Below, one piece after another: positions 35,485 through 44,245 of a stretch of 64,000 nt of DNA. Every line of letters starts with the position of its first letter. Positions within the stretch are counted from its first letter, which is position 1. Source of the DNA: JANQPD01 sp963715655. GTDB lineage: Bacteria; Bacteroidota; Bacteroidia; Flavobacteriales; Schleiferiaceae. The notes below the pieces were generated by a model that worked only from the letters and a program-made list of their open reading frames with translations, was not told the DNA's origin and made no database searches. The position numbers and the translations under genes are program-made. The stretch lies in the NCBI GenBank assembly GCA_963715655.1, contig OY970262.1, positions 682,001-746,000 of the forward strand, in the 5' to 3' direction.

Positions 35485-37506
35485 TTAATCTACGTTATCG
35501 TGCAAAAAACTATTATTGCCCTTAATGTCATTGCCATCTACACTTTCATCAATTGAAAAACGGCTCACGTTGCTTTGTGCGCTAGGTTTGCTCCCATCTA
35601 AATCTAAACCTTGGCGCTTGTATGCCGGTATATGCTCCACCTTATCAATGCTGTTACGCGTTTGAGCCTGAAACGTATGATTAAATTTCTTTAACTGCTC
35701 TCTTCTTTCCTCGTGGCGTAAACGGTGGCTTTGCTCAATGGTCATATCTACATAAGAATGACTTTGGGCGTGGCTTTGCTCTTTGTTTTCGCTGGGAACC
35801 TCCTTCGTTTTTACCTTAAACTGAAGCGCTTCATCCTCTTCTTCCTCCACCTTAGCGGCTTTTATTTCGGGTTTTACCTCTGGCTTGTATTTGCTTTCAG
35901 ATAAGCTTTTTTCTAAAGCTAAATAATCTTCAAGCGTGTGCTTTACCACATTTTCCTGTTGCTGGTTTTTAGGAGGCTCAACTTCTTTTGGCGTTTCTGC
36001 TTTTATCGGTTCCTCTTTCGGTTTAGGCGCTTCTTGCAACGGCTCTTCTTCATGAATAAAAAAGGACATTTCTACCTCGTCATCCTCTTCTTTTTCACTT
36101 ACCGAGGTAATTTTAATAGTAGGTTCTTCCAATTCTTCTGCCACTTCCTGCGTGGCTTCTACATTAGGAATTTCTTCTTCTTGTTCATCCTCGTCCTCTA
36201 GCGTAAGCGCATGTTTTATTACCTCCGCAGGTTTATTTTCTATTTTAGGCTGTTCTGAAACGGGTGTGGGTTTTGGCTCTGATGCAACCTGCTTTTCATC
36301 CTCTAGCTTTTCATCCAAACTAAACAAATTGGGCTGCGGTTCTTGTTTGGCTGTAGGCTTAGCCAATTTGGCTAACTCACGCGCTATCATATCCTCCTCG
36401 CCCTCATCATGCGCGGCAAGCGGCTTGTTATATAAGGAAGTGCTCACCTCTTGCTCATCTTCCAACGTATGCACTACTTTTTGTGGCTCACGACCAATTA
36501 CTTGCACTTGTTGATCAGCTGCAAAACCGGTAGCAACAATTGTTACCGCAATTTCATCTTCCAACGTTTCATCTTCACCAATACCCATAATGATGTTGGC
36601 GCCACCGCCCGCCTCATTTTGAATAAAATCATTGATTTCACCAATTTCATCAATGGTTATTTCCTCCTTACCACTTACTATTAATAGCAATACGTTTTTT
36701 GCTCCGCGTATGTGGTTATCGTTCAACAAAGGTGAATCCATAGCTGCACTAATAGCAATGTGTGCACGGTTTTCACCAGATGATTTACCCGAACCCATAA
36801 TGGCGGTTCCGCTATTGGCTAGTACCGTTTTGGCATCACGTAAATCAATGTTAGTGGTATAGTGATGCGTAATTACCTCTGCAATACCTCTGGCGGCAAT
36901 GGCTAACACTTCATCAGCTTTGTTAAATCCGGCTTTAAAACCAAGGTTTCCATATACCTCGCGTAGCTTGTTATTGTTTATTACAATTAAAGAATCAACA
37001 TTTCTACGCAAGGCTTCAATACCCTGCTCTGCTTGAAGTTTTCGGTTGTTTCCTTCAAAAAGGAAGGGCATGGTAACAATGCCTACCGTTAAAATATCTT
37101 GTTCCTTAGCTGCTTTAGCAATCACGGGTGCCGCTCCTGTGCCTGTGCCACCGCCCATACCGGCTGTAATAAATACCATTTTGGTATTAGAATTAAGCAC
37201 GGCTTTTATTTCCTCCAAATTTTCAATAGCGGCTTGCTGACCTACTTCCGGATTTGCTCCGGCACCTAAACCTTCGGTAAGGTTTACGCCTAATTGAATT
37301 TTATTGGGTACAGGGCTGCTTGCCAAGGCTTGTGAGTCGGTATTGCAAATGGCAAAATCAACCCCTTTTATGCCTGCCTTGTACATGTGGTTTACAGCAT
37401 TGCTACCGCCTCCACCTACGCCAATCACCTTAATTACAGAGGATTGGTTTTTAGGTAGATCAAAGTTAAACGTATCGTTTTGGTTCAAATCTTCCATATT
37501 GCTCAT
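35485..37506 (-). CDS. ftsZ: Cell division protein FtsZ with long C-terminal linker
   Basis: A 673-residue FtsZ, the tubulin-like GTPase that forms the division ring. The GTPase half (about residues 22-335) has VGVGGGGSNAVNHM, the tubulin signature GMGGGTGTG (116-124) and NNNKLREVYG. From about 340 to 600 there is an acidic, Glu/Pro/Lys-rich unstructured linker. Two conserved tail pieces end the protein: HIPAYKRQ (about 625-632), like the FtsA-binding peptide of E. coli FtsZ, and SFLHDNVD at the very end. E. coli FtsZ has 383 residues; the long linker is usual for Bacteroidota. It begins directly after the ftsA stop. Confidence 0.96.
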   Translation of the reverse strand: MSNMEDLNQNDTFNFDLPKNQSSVIKVIGVGGGGSNAVNHMYKAGIKGVDFAICNTDSQALASSPVPNKIQLGVNLTEGLGAGANPEVGQQAAIENLEEIKAVLNSNTKMVFITAGMGGGTGTGAAPVIAKAAKEQDILTVGIVTMPFLFEGNNRKLQAEQGIEALRRNVDSLIVINNNKLREVYGNLGFKAGFNKADEVLAIAARGIAEVITHHYTTNIDLRDAKTVLANSGTAIMGSGKSSGENRAHIAISAAMDSPLLNDNHIRGAKNVLLLIVSGKEEITIDEIGEINDFIQNEAGGGANIIMGIGEDETLEDEIAVTIVATGFAADQQVQVIGREPQKVVHTLEDEQEVSTSLYNKPLAAHDEGEEDMIARELAKLAKPTAKQEPQPNLFSLDEKLEDEKQVASEPKPTPVSEQPKIENKPAEVIKHALTLEDEDEQEEEIPNVEATQEVAEELEEPTIKITSVSEKEEDDEVEMSFFIHEEEPLQEAPKPKEEPIKAETPKEVEPPKNQQQENVVKHTLEDYLALEKSLSESKYKPEVKPEIKAAKVEEEEDEALQFKVKTKEVPSENKEQSHAQSHSYVDMTIEQSHRLRHEERREQLKKFNHTFQAQTRNSIDKVEHIPAYKRQGLDLDGSKPSAQSNVSRFSIDESVDGNDIKGNNSFLHDNVD

Positions 37507-38874
37507 TTATAGGTCGTCATTTAAAAAATTCCTGAATTTATCGGCCCAGTTTTCCAAAAACCCTTTGCGGGGTTTAGGTTTGGCCATTTCGTTTTCTTGT
37601 TCGTTGTTTTCTTCTTCCGTTTCCGGGATGTTGGCTGCATCTGTTGCTACCGGAGTTTCAGTAGGTGCAGCAATTTCTTGTTCTTGCTCCATTTCTTCTT
37701 CCTCAAATAAGCGCTGCTTTTCTAGCCCTTTCATTACCAAGCCCACCGCTGTGGCGTAAAGTGGAGAGCTATATTCATCATCACTTTCACTTGCCAAATG
37801 CTCGTTTGGGTAACCAATGCGCGTATCCATACCTGTTACAAATTCTACTAATTGCTTAATGTGTTTCAGCTGACTTCCGCCACCGGTAAGTACTATACCT
37901 GCAATTAATTTCTTTTTGTTTTCATCGTATCCGTAATTCTTAATTTCTTGATACACCTGCTCAATAATTTCTACTACGCGTGCATGAATTATTTTGCTGA
38001 GGTTTTTCAACGAAATCTCTTTTGGTTCGCGGCCACGCAATCCAGGAATACTTACAATTTCATTCTCTTTATTTTCTCCCGGCCAAGCGCTACCAAATTT
38101 AATTTTAAGCAGTTCGGCTTGCTTTTCAATAATAGAACAGCCTTCCTTTATATCTTCGGTAATTACATTGCCACCAAAGGGAATTACAGCTGTATGGCGA
38201 ATAATTCCGTCTTTAAAAATGGCCACATCCGTAGTGCCACCACCAATATCTACTAATACCACACCGGCTTCTTTTTCTTCTTGCGAAAGCACTGCTTCGG
38301 CACTAGCTAATGGTTCTAGCGTAATATCAGCCACGCTTAAATTGGTGTTTTTTACACAACGCCCAATATTTTTTATGGAAGCCATTTGCCCAACTACTAT
38401 ATGAAAGTTAGCTTCTAAACGGCTGCCGTACATACCGCGCGGTTCGCGTATTTCGCTTTGTGCATCTACTTTATATTCCTGCGGAAGCACGTGTATAATT
38501 TCTTCTCCGGGCAGCATTACAAGGTTATGCACGTTTTTAATCAACATGTCAATGTCCTTATCGTCAATTACTTCATCGCTATTTTGGCGAATAATGTAAT
38601 CGCTGTGTTGTAAGCTGCGAATATGCTGTCCTGCAATGCCTACCACTACACTTTTAATTTGAATACCAGCTTGGTTTTCAGCGTCTTCTGTGGCTAATTT
38701 TATACTTTCAATCGTTTGGGTAATATTAGTTACCACGCCACGGTGAACACCTAAAGATTTTGCTTTGCCATTACCTAAAATCTCCAATTTGCCGTATTCG
38801 TTTTTACGGCCAATCATGGCTACAATTTTGGTTGTACCGATATCTAAACCAACGGCTATTTTATTGTCGCTCAT
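37507..38874 (-). CDS. ftsA: Cell division protein FtsA
   Basis: A 455-residue actin-like protein that ties FtsZ to the membrane. Phosphate motifs are GLDIGTTKIVAMIG near the N-terminus and VLVDIGGGTTDVAIF in the middle; AGIVLTGGGSQLKHI forms the adenosine site. A Glu/Pro-rich linker (about 395-435) leads to the amphipathic membrane-targeting helix FLENWADKFRNFLNDDL at the end. The start is the ATG at 38874, overlapping the ftsQ stop (ATGA); the longer frame would begin seven codons upstream at a less likely site. Confidence 0.95.
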   Translation of the reverse strand: MSDNKIAVGLDIGTTKIVAMIGRKNEYGKLEILGNGKAKSLGVHRGVVTNITQTIESIKLATEDAENQAGIQIKSVVVGIAGQHIRSLQHSDYIIRQNSDEVIDDKDIDMLIKNVHNLVMLPGEEIIHVLPQEYKVDAQSEIREPRGMYGSRLEANFHIVVGQMASIKNIGRCVKNTNLSVADITLEPLASAEAVLSQEEKEAGVVLVDIGGGTTDVAIFKDGIIRHTAVIPFGGNVITEDIKEGCSIIEKQAELLKIKFGSAWPGENKENEIVSIPGLRGREPKEISLKNLSKIIHARVVEIIEQVYQEIKNYGYDENKKKLIAGIVLTGGGSQLKHIKQLVEFVTGMDTRIGYPNEHLASESDDEYSSPLYATAVGLVMKGLEKQRLFEEEEMEQEQEIAAPTETPVATDAANIPETEEENNEQENEMAKPKPRKGFLENWADKFRNFLNDDL

Positions 38875-39605
38875 TGTGTTTTGTGTTTTTGGCAAATCAC
38901 CTGGTTGGTATATTGCAGGTTTATGCTCTGTATCTCGTTTATACTTTTATCACTTACCACTGCTTGATAAAAGGTTTTTAGTTTCTTCAATTTTCCGTTA
39001 ACATTATTATAAGCACCAAGTAAAACCTTGTGGTTACCTGCTTCGGGGTATAGCACCCAACTTTTATTTTCCTGTATTTCTATGCCCGACCAAAAATCTT
39101 TATAAAATAAATCACGGTCTTTATTCGCTAGTAAATCAAAAACCTCTTTTTGCGTTTTTACCGTTATTCTGCCTGTAACAAGCGGAACTTTAGCGGAAAA
39201 ATTACTGCTCAATTTCATGCTATCACCTTTGTTTGTTAAGTAATAGCTTGTGCGTCCGTTTATTATCCTAGCTATTGGTTCTTTTTGCTTTACGCGAATT
39301 TCCAGTGTTCCCTTTAGGGTCGAATATACCTCGGCTTTGGCTATAGAAGGGTGATTATCAAGGCTTTCTTCTAACAGCGCAATGTTAATTTCATTTACCT
39401 GCAGGCTGTCTAATATTGGATAATCTTTTAGTACTAATGCACGTACCTCTTCGGCTTTCACAAAATACAATCCACTGCTGTGATCTACAGCTATGTTTAA
39501 ATCTGTAAACCGTAGATTTTTAGACTTTTGACTACTAAAAGCCATCATGATAAAAATGCAACCTACGCCTAAAAGCCAGCTTAATATTTTAGCAATTTTA
39601 CCCAT
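38871..39605 (-). CDS. ftsQ: Cell division protein FtsQ
   Basis: A 244-residue protein with one N-terminal membrane helix (about residues 7-23) and a periplasmic part. It shows the POTRA-like start DLNIAVDHSSGLYFVKAEEV and IAKAEVYSTLKGTLEIRVKQKEPIARI, then the beta domain with NGRTSYYLTNKGDSMKL. Sequence conservation in FtsQ is low; position between murC and ftsA makes the call firm. It links early division proteins with the wall-synthesis machinery. It overlaps murC by 8 nt and ftsA by 4 nt. Confidence 0.88.
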   Translation of the reverse strand: MGKIAKILSWLLGVGCIFIMMAFSSQKSKNLRFTDLNIAVDHSSGLYFVKAEEVRALVLKDYPILDSLQVNEINIALLEESLDNHPSIAKAEVYSTLKGTLEIRVKQKEPIARIINGRTSYYLTNKGDSMKLSSNFSAKVPLVTGRITVKTQKEVFDLLANKDRDLFYKDFWSGIEIQENKSWVLYPEAGNHKVLLGAYNNVNGKLKKLKTFYQAVVSDKSINEIQSINLQYTNQVICQKHKTQ

Positions 39606-40938
39606 TTAGCAAACTCATTTTTAAGGGTGAAATCAATAAATCAATATCTCCGGCACCTATGGTTAGGATTATTTCTGGGCGGTTTTGCTTGAAGTGCTCT
39701 ATTATTTCAGCTTGCGATAAACGCTGTTTTGAAGTAATGCTTATTTTTTCTAAAAGGGCGCCACTGTGTACACCAGTAATTGGTTTTTCCCTTGCGGGAT
39801 AAATTTCCATCAACATTAATTCGTCCAACATACTTAAGCTTTCAGCAAAACCATCCATAAAGTCGCGTGTACGGGAGAATAAGTGTGGCTGAAATATGCC
39901 ACTTATTTTCTTCTTAGGGTATAGTTCACGTACCGAGCCAATCAACGCTTTAATTTCTGATGGATGATGCGCGTAGTCATCTATATACACCAAATTTTCT
40001 TGTTTTATGTGGTATTCAAAACGTCTTTTTACGCCTCTAAAACTTTCAATACCAGCTTTAATTTCTGCTTCGTTCAGTCCATATTCATAGGCTAACCCGG
40101 CAGCCGCAATGGCGTTTTCAATGTTATGCCTTCCGGGCAAACCGGTGGTAATCTTTTCAATTACCGTATTTTTGTTAAGTACCAAATCAAAAACATAGTT
40201 GTGGTTTTCAATGGCCACATTTTTAGCTTGTATGGAATTGGAAGCTTCAAAACCATAGCTTTTCCCTTTAATGCTAACCTTTTCGTTTACCAATAAATTC
40301 TCCTGCACGCTATCGGCAAAAGCCTGAAAAGTTTCTGATAAAGTTTCGGCATTTCCGTAAATGTCCAAATGATCCGCATCGGTAGAAGTTATTACCGCTG
40401 CATTAGGCTTTAAGGTTAAAAAGCTTCGATCAAATTCATCGGCTTCGGCAATGAGTAATTCATCATCGGCACCAGCCAAATAATTGGTGTTGTAGTTGGT
40501 AGCAATGCCACCTAAAAAGGCGTGTACTTTACGCCCGGCTTGGGTAAACAAATGCGCAAGTAGGGCAGAAGTGGTGGTTTTTCCGTGGGTGCCGGCAATA
40601 GCTAAGCAAGTATGATTTTGGGCTAAAATGCCTAACACAGCCGCTCGTTTTAATAGCGGAAAATCTTTCTGCTTAAAGTGTTGAAAAAGTGCATTTTCTT
40701 CCGCAATAGCTGGCGTATAAATAATTTGGGTGTTGCTTGGTTTTAAGTCTTTTGGAAAGGCCGCGATGTCTTCTGCAAAACTAATTTTTATGCCTAAAGC
40801 CATTAAAGCTTCGCATTGCGCGTTTTTTACTTTATCGTAACCAAAAACATTTTTACCACTTTGCACAAAGTATCGCGCCAAGGCACTCATGCCAATGCCA
40901 CCAATGCCTAAAAAGTAAATATTGGGTTGGTTAAGCAT
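39598..40938 (-). CDS. murC: UDP-N-acetylmuramate--L-alanine ligase
   Basis: A 446-residue Mur ligase adding L-alanine to UDP-MurNAc, the first peptide step of peptidoglycan. N-terminal Rossmann motif GIGGIGMSALARYF, P-loop AGTHGKTTTSALLAHL, then EADEFDRSFLTL, LPGRHNIENAIAA and YIDDYAHHPSEIKALI, all MurC-type. Starts 8 nt inside the end of murG and overlaps ftsQ by 8 nt. Confidence 0.96.
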   Translation of the reverse strand: MLNQPNIYFLGIGGIGMSALARYFVQSGKNVFGYDKVKNAQCEALMALGIKISFAEDIAAFPKDLKPSNTQIIYTPAIAEENALFQHFKQKDFPLLKRAAVLGILAQNHTCLAIAGTHGKTTTSALLAHLFTQAGRKVHAFLGGIATNYNTNYLAGADDELLIAEADEFDRSFLTLKPNAAVITSTDADHLDIYGNAETLSETFQAFADSVQENLLVNEKVSIKGKSYGFEASNSIQAKNVAIENHNYVFDLVLNKNTVIEKITTGLPGRHNIENAIAAAGLAYEYGLNEAEIKAGIESFRGVKRRFEYHIKQENLVYIDDYAHHPSEIKALIGSVRELYPKKKISGIFQPHLFSRTRDFMDGFAESLSMLDELMLMEIYPAREKPITGVHSGALLEKISITSKQRLSQAEIIEHFKQNRPEIILTIGAGDIDLLISPLKMSLLNG

Positions 40939-42037
40939 CTTCTCTAATTAATTTAATTACTTCATCCGCAATAGTTTCAGCGGCATTTGGTAAGGCTAGT
41001 TTGGCAATATTTTGTTCTAGCCTTTTGGCGGAATGCGGTGTAAAAAGCAATTGCAGTTTAGGCATAAAATCGGGTTCCGATTCTTTGTGCATTAAGGCCG
41101 CATCAACTTCAGCCAAAGCTTGCGCATTTTTGGTTTGATGATCTTCTGCTACGTTTGGCGAAGGAATCAGCAAGGCGGCTTTCTTAACAACAGCCAACTC
41201 TGAAAGCGTACCTGCACCGGCTCTACTAATCACAAAATCAGCGGCTTGGTAAGCGGCTGGCATATCTTGAATAAAAGCACTTATTTTAAACTGATCATTT
41301 TGCTTGGCGCCAAATTGCTGTAATAAGGCATTTTCATAAAGCTTTCCGCATTGCCAAAATACGTTTATGTTCATTGCTAAAATTTCTTCTAAATGCTGGG
41401 CAATCAGTTGGTTTATTTTTCGTGCGCCTAGGCTACCGCCCAAAATTAAAAGGGTTTGCCTTTCGGTAGATAAACCAAGACTTTTAACGGCATCGGCTTT
41501 AGTCACGCTAATGTCACGTAAAGTATCACGAATAGGATTGCCCGTTTTTAGGATTTTATCTTTTGCAAAAAAGCGTTCCATGCCATCATACGCCACGCAA
41601 ATCTTTTGCACTTTAGGTGCTAATATTTTATTAGTAATGCCCGGGAAGGAATTTTGCTCTTGAATAACGCAAGGAATTTTTCTGTTGGCAGCGGCAAACA
41701 ATAAGGGACCACTAGCAAAACCACCGGTGCCAATTACTACATCCGGTTTAAATTTTCTAATAAGCTTACGCGATTTCACCAAGCTGGAAAACAACTTAAA
41801 CGGAAACGATAAATTGCCCGGAGTAAGCTTACGCTGAATACCACTAATCCACAGTCCTTCAATATTATATCCAGCACTAGGTACGCGTTGCATTTCCATG
41901 CGATCTTTGGCTCCCACAAACAGAAACTCGGCATCAGGGAAGCGCTTTTTTAGTGCATCGGCAATAGCAATGGCCGGAAAAATATGTCCGCCTGTGCCAC
42001 CACCACTTAGCATAAATTTATACTTAGGCATGGGCAA
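40931..42037 (-). CDS. murG: UDP-GlcNAc transferase (lipid II-forming)
   Basis: A 368-residue GT28 transferase that converts lipid I to lipid II at the inner face of the membrane. Marks are SGGGTGGHIFPAIAIADAL, VIGTGGFASGPLLFAA, IQEQNSFPGITNKILA and the C-terminal ISRAGAGTLSELAVVKKAALLIP. An in-frame ATG two codons on (42031) is an alternative start. It overlaps ftsW by 14 nt and murC by 8 nt. Confidence 0.96.
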   Translation of the reverse strand: MPMPKYKFMLSGGGTGGHIFPAIAIADALKKRFPDAEFLFVGAKDRMEMQRVPSAGYNIEGLWISGIQRKLTPGNLSFPFKLFSSLVKSRKLIRKFKPDVVIGTGGFASGPLLFAAANRKIPCVIQEQNSFPGITNKILAPKVQKICVAYDGMERFFAKDKILKTGNPIRDTLRDISVTKADAVKSLGLSTERQTLLILGGSLGARKINQLIAQHLEEILAMNINVFWQCGKLYENALLQQFGAKQNDQFKISAFIQDMPAAYQAADFVISRAGAGTLSELAVVKKAALLIPSPNVAEDHQTKNAQALAEVDAALMHKESEPDFMPKLQLLFTPHSAKRLEQNIAKLALPNAAETIADEVIKLIREDA

Positions 42038-43220
42038 TGGCGTTTGGTTCTACATCAGTTTCTGCGTCTGAAATTTCCTCCAATTCACTTATTGCCTCAT
42101 CTTTTCCTTTGCTTACGCTAAGGATAATGCCAATGGAAATACAGGTCATCCAAATGGAAGATCCACCTGCACTAATTAAGGGTAATGTTTGTCCGGTTAC
42201 CGGCAATAAATTTACCGCTACACCTAAGTTAATAAGCGCTTGCACAATAATTATTAGTCCTGCTCCAAAAGCAGCGAGCTTGCCAAAGTTTGTTTGCGCT
42301 TTAGTAGAAATTATGAGCACGCGCACAAAAAACAGCACATAAAATGCTATTAGAAAGAAACCACCTATTAACCCAAATTCTTCCACAATTACCGCGTAAA
42401 TAAAATCGGAATTAGATTGTGGTAAGAAGTTTTTTTGCACACTTTTACCCGGCCCTTTCCCAATTATTTCGCCTTGGGCGATGGCCATTTTAGCCTTATG
42501 CACTTGGTAATTATCACCTTCTTGCGGATTGGTAAACGCTTCAATTCTCGATTTCCAGGTAGAAACACGGTTGCTAATATTTGGAAAAGCCATCACCACT
42601 GTAATAAAAAGCGCAAGTGCCACAATGCCGCCACCCAATAAATAAAGCAAGTTTTTAAGTGCATAGCCGCCAATAAAAAGCATTAACATACTCATGCCAA
42701 AAAGCAAGGCTGCCGTACTGAAGTTGCTGGGTAGTATTAAACCACAAATCAGGAAAATGGGGAGTAGTAATTTGGCAAAAGATTTTTTAAAACTTTTGAG
42801 CTCTTCCAGTTCGCTTTTAGCGAGATTTCGCGCTAAGTAAAGCATGAGCACTACACTAGCTAAAGCTGAGGTTTGAAACGTGAAACCTAAGAACGGAACG
42901 CGGATCCAACGGGTGGCGTTAGAAGTATTTACGCCTCCAAAGTAGGTGTAAATAAGCAGCACCACAGCAATAGGAAGCATCACCACCGCAGTGGCACCAA
43001 AATGTTTGTAATTCATACTATGCACCGCAAACATTAGCAGCAAACCAAGCAAAACATGCACACCGTGTTTGGCCAACATACTGAACGTATCGCCACTTCC
43101 GTAAGTATAAGCAATGTTGCTACTAGCACTGTACACCGGCAATAGACTAAACAAGGCCAATAGCACAGCTATTACCCAAAGGGCGCGGTCTCCTTGTATT
43201 CTATTGAAAATGTTGCTCAT
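42024..43220 (-). CDS. ftsW: SEDS glycosyltransferase FtsW
   Basis: A 398-residue membrane protein with about ten helices, the peptidoglycan polymerase of the divisome. Marks are VHSMNYKHFGATAV, the loop IAQGEIIGKGPGKSVQKNFLPQ and the C-terminal VAVNLLPVTGQTLPLISAGGSS. An acidic cytoplasmic tail (about 370-398) follows. It is the first gene after the interruption of the cluster: 136 nt of repeats and then an unknown gene lie upstream, so it may need a promoter of its own; none is evident. Confidence 0.94.
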   Translation of the reverse strand: MSNIFNRIQGDRALWVIAVLLALFSLLPVYSASSNIAYTYGSGDTFSMLAKHGVHVLLGLLLMFAVHSMNYKHFGATAVVMLPIAVVLLIYTYFGGVNTSNATRWIRVPFLGFTFQTSALASVVLMLYLARNLAKSELEELKSFKKSFAKLLLPIFLICGLILPSNFSTAALLFGMSMLMLFIGGYALKNLLYLLGGGIVALALFITVVMAFPNISNRVSTWKSRIEAFTNPQEGDNYQVHKAKMAIAQGEIIGKGPGKSVQKNFLPQSNSDFIYAVIVEEFGLIGGFFLIAFYVLFFVRVLIISTKAQTNFGKLAAFGAGLIIIVQALINLGVAVNLLPVTGQTLPLISAGGSSIWMTCISIGIILSVSKGKDEAISELEEISDAETDVEPNAIAHA

Positions 43221-43236
43221 AGTTTAGTTAGTAGTT

Positions 43237-43278
43237 GTGAGTCCGTAGTCGGAAGTCCATAGTCCATAGTCGATAGAC
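43237..43278. repeat. Degenerate heptamer repeat upstream of ftsW
   Basis: Several imperfect copies of AGTCCAT/AGTCCGT/AGTCGAT in a row (GAGTCCGTAGTCGGAAGTCC, then ATAGTCCATAGTCGATAGAC). Similar intergenic low-complexity tracts occur in other Bacteroidota. It lies about 20 nt upstream of the ftsW ATG. Confidence 0.55.
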
Positions 43279-43356
43279 GGAAGAAGCTACGCGGATCTTT
43301 GAAGGGAACGTTTGGTTTTTTATAAATGAATAGATGTTTTTGTTAATTCTCATTCG

Positions 43357-43995
43357 TTATACTTTTCTGATTTCTATCGTAAACGATTGCTTATTCTCAT
43401 TTTTAGAAAAGTAAGTGGGTAGCGCGTATTTTTGAGTAATTGAAATTGAACACTTTTTTATTTGCCATATGATGCTATAATATTCATGTGCTTCTTCTAG
43501 TATAAAATCAGTGTTATTTTTGTTAGACTTCTTTATTTCTACAGAAATCATAAGGTCAGCATCATCAGATTTTTCCACTTCTTGTGAAGTGATTTGATTA
43601 AGTTTTATGGCAATAGGTTTGCCAAATCTCTTAGTTAGTTCTGTACAAATACTATAAATATTTTCTTTCGGAAATGCTGTTTTTATTTCGGTAGGATTTA
43701 ACAAATCAGGTCTAATTTGTAAAGCTTCCACTTCAATTCCTCCAATGGTAAATTGATGAGTTGTATAAAGGCTCAAGTAAATTATAGCTAAACTGTCCTC
43801 TTCTGTTACTGGTTTTTCAATTAGTGAAAAATCAGTGTCCGTAAGCTGATCTAATATTTCCGTTTGATTCGTGTCGTTCATGATCTCAAAAGAGTTCAAT
43901 TGATTAAGTACTACAAGGGAATTTTGATTGCACAAGTCGTTATTTCCATTTAAGGAAATAAGAAGATTCACTAATATGAAAACAACATGTTGCAT
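43357..43995 (-). CDS. Unknown secreted protein inserted in the dcw cluster
   Basis: A 212-residue protein with a hydrophobic N-terminus (MQHVVFILVNLLISLNG) that could be a signal peptide. The body is mixed alpha/beta, acidic and Lys-rich (TKRFGKPIAIKLNQITSQ, HEYYSIIWQIKKCSISI) and I recognise no family. It sits between murD and ftsW, which are normally adjacent in Bacteroidota, and is bounded on both sides by short repeats (43237-43278 and 44058-44243). Nothing links it to wall synthesis except position; it looks like a later insertion. Confidence 0.6.
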   Translation of the reverse strand: MQHVVFILVNLLISLNGNNDLCNQNSLVVLNQLNSFEIMNDTNQTEILDQLTDTDFSLIEKPVTEEDSLAIIYLSLYTTHQFTIGGIEVEALQIRPDLLNPTEIKTAFPKENIYSICTELTKRFGKPIAIKLNQITSQEVEKSDDADLMISVEIKKSNKNNTDFILEEAHEYYSIIWQIKKCSISITQKYALPTYFSKNENKQSFTIEIRKV

Positions 43996-44057
43996 TTTTT
44001 ATTTAAAAATCATCTCAAATCATCCCTCTTCGTCTTCTCCTTAAGCTGGCCTTTTAA

Positions 44058-44103
44058 ACCCCTGCTTCGATACACCTCGTCCCTCGGCACTCAGCATGAC
44101 ATT
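44058..44103. repeat. Possible interspersed intergenic repeat
   Basis: The stretch around TTCGATACACCTCGTCCC and CACTCAGCATGACATTGG resembles the short 'GTCATGCTGAG...CGAAG' intergenic sequences scattered through many Bacteroidota genomes. There is only one copy here, so the call rests on recollection of similar sequences. Confidence 0.35.
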
Positions 44104-44116
44104 GGTTTTTGCAAAT

Positions 44117-44243
44117 TCCACTAATCCACTAATCCACTAATCCACTAATCCACTAATCCACTAATCCACTAATCCACTAATCCACTAATCCACTAATCCA
44201 CTAATCCACTAATCCACTAATCCACTAATCCACTAATCCACTA
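44117..44243. repeat. Perfect 8-bp tandem repeat array (about 15.9 copies)
   Basis: The octamer CTAATCCA is repeated without any mismatch from 44121 to 44240 (15 full copies), with partial units on both sides. It ends 3 nt before the murD stop and lies 120 nt upstream of the unknown gene at 43357-43995. Perfect identity implies recent or continuing slippage. Confidence 0.97.
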
Positions 44244-44245
44244 TT

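Noticed and set aside
35938..36514. Plus-strand reading frames opposite ftsZ, rich in Phe or Ser
   Set aside because: They are the antisense of the low-complexity Glu/Pro linker of FtsZ; composition alone keeps them open.
37304..37759. A 151-codon plus-strand frame across the ftsA/ftsZ junction
   Set aside because: It is antisense to two firmly identified genes and has no family features or promoter.
44117..44243. Could the repeat array be a CRISPR?
   Set aside because: The unit is 8 bp with no spacers between copies, and no cas gene is present; it is a simple tandem repeat.
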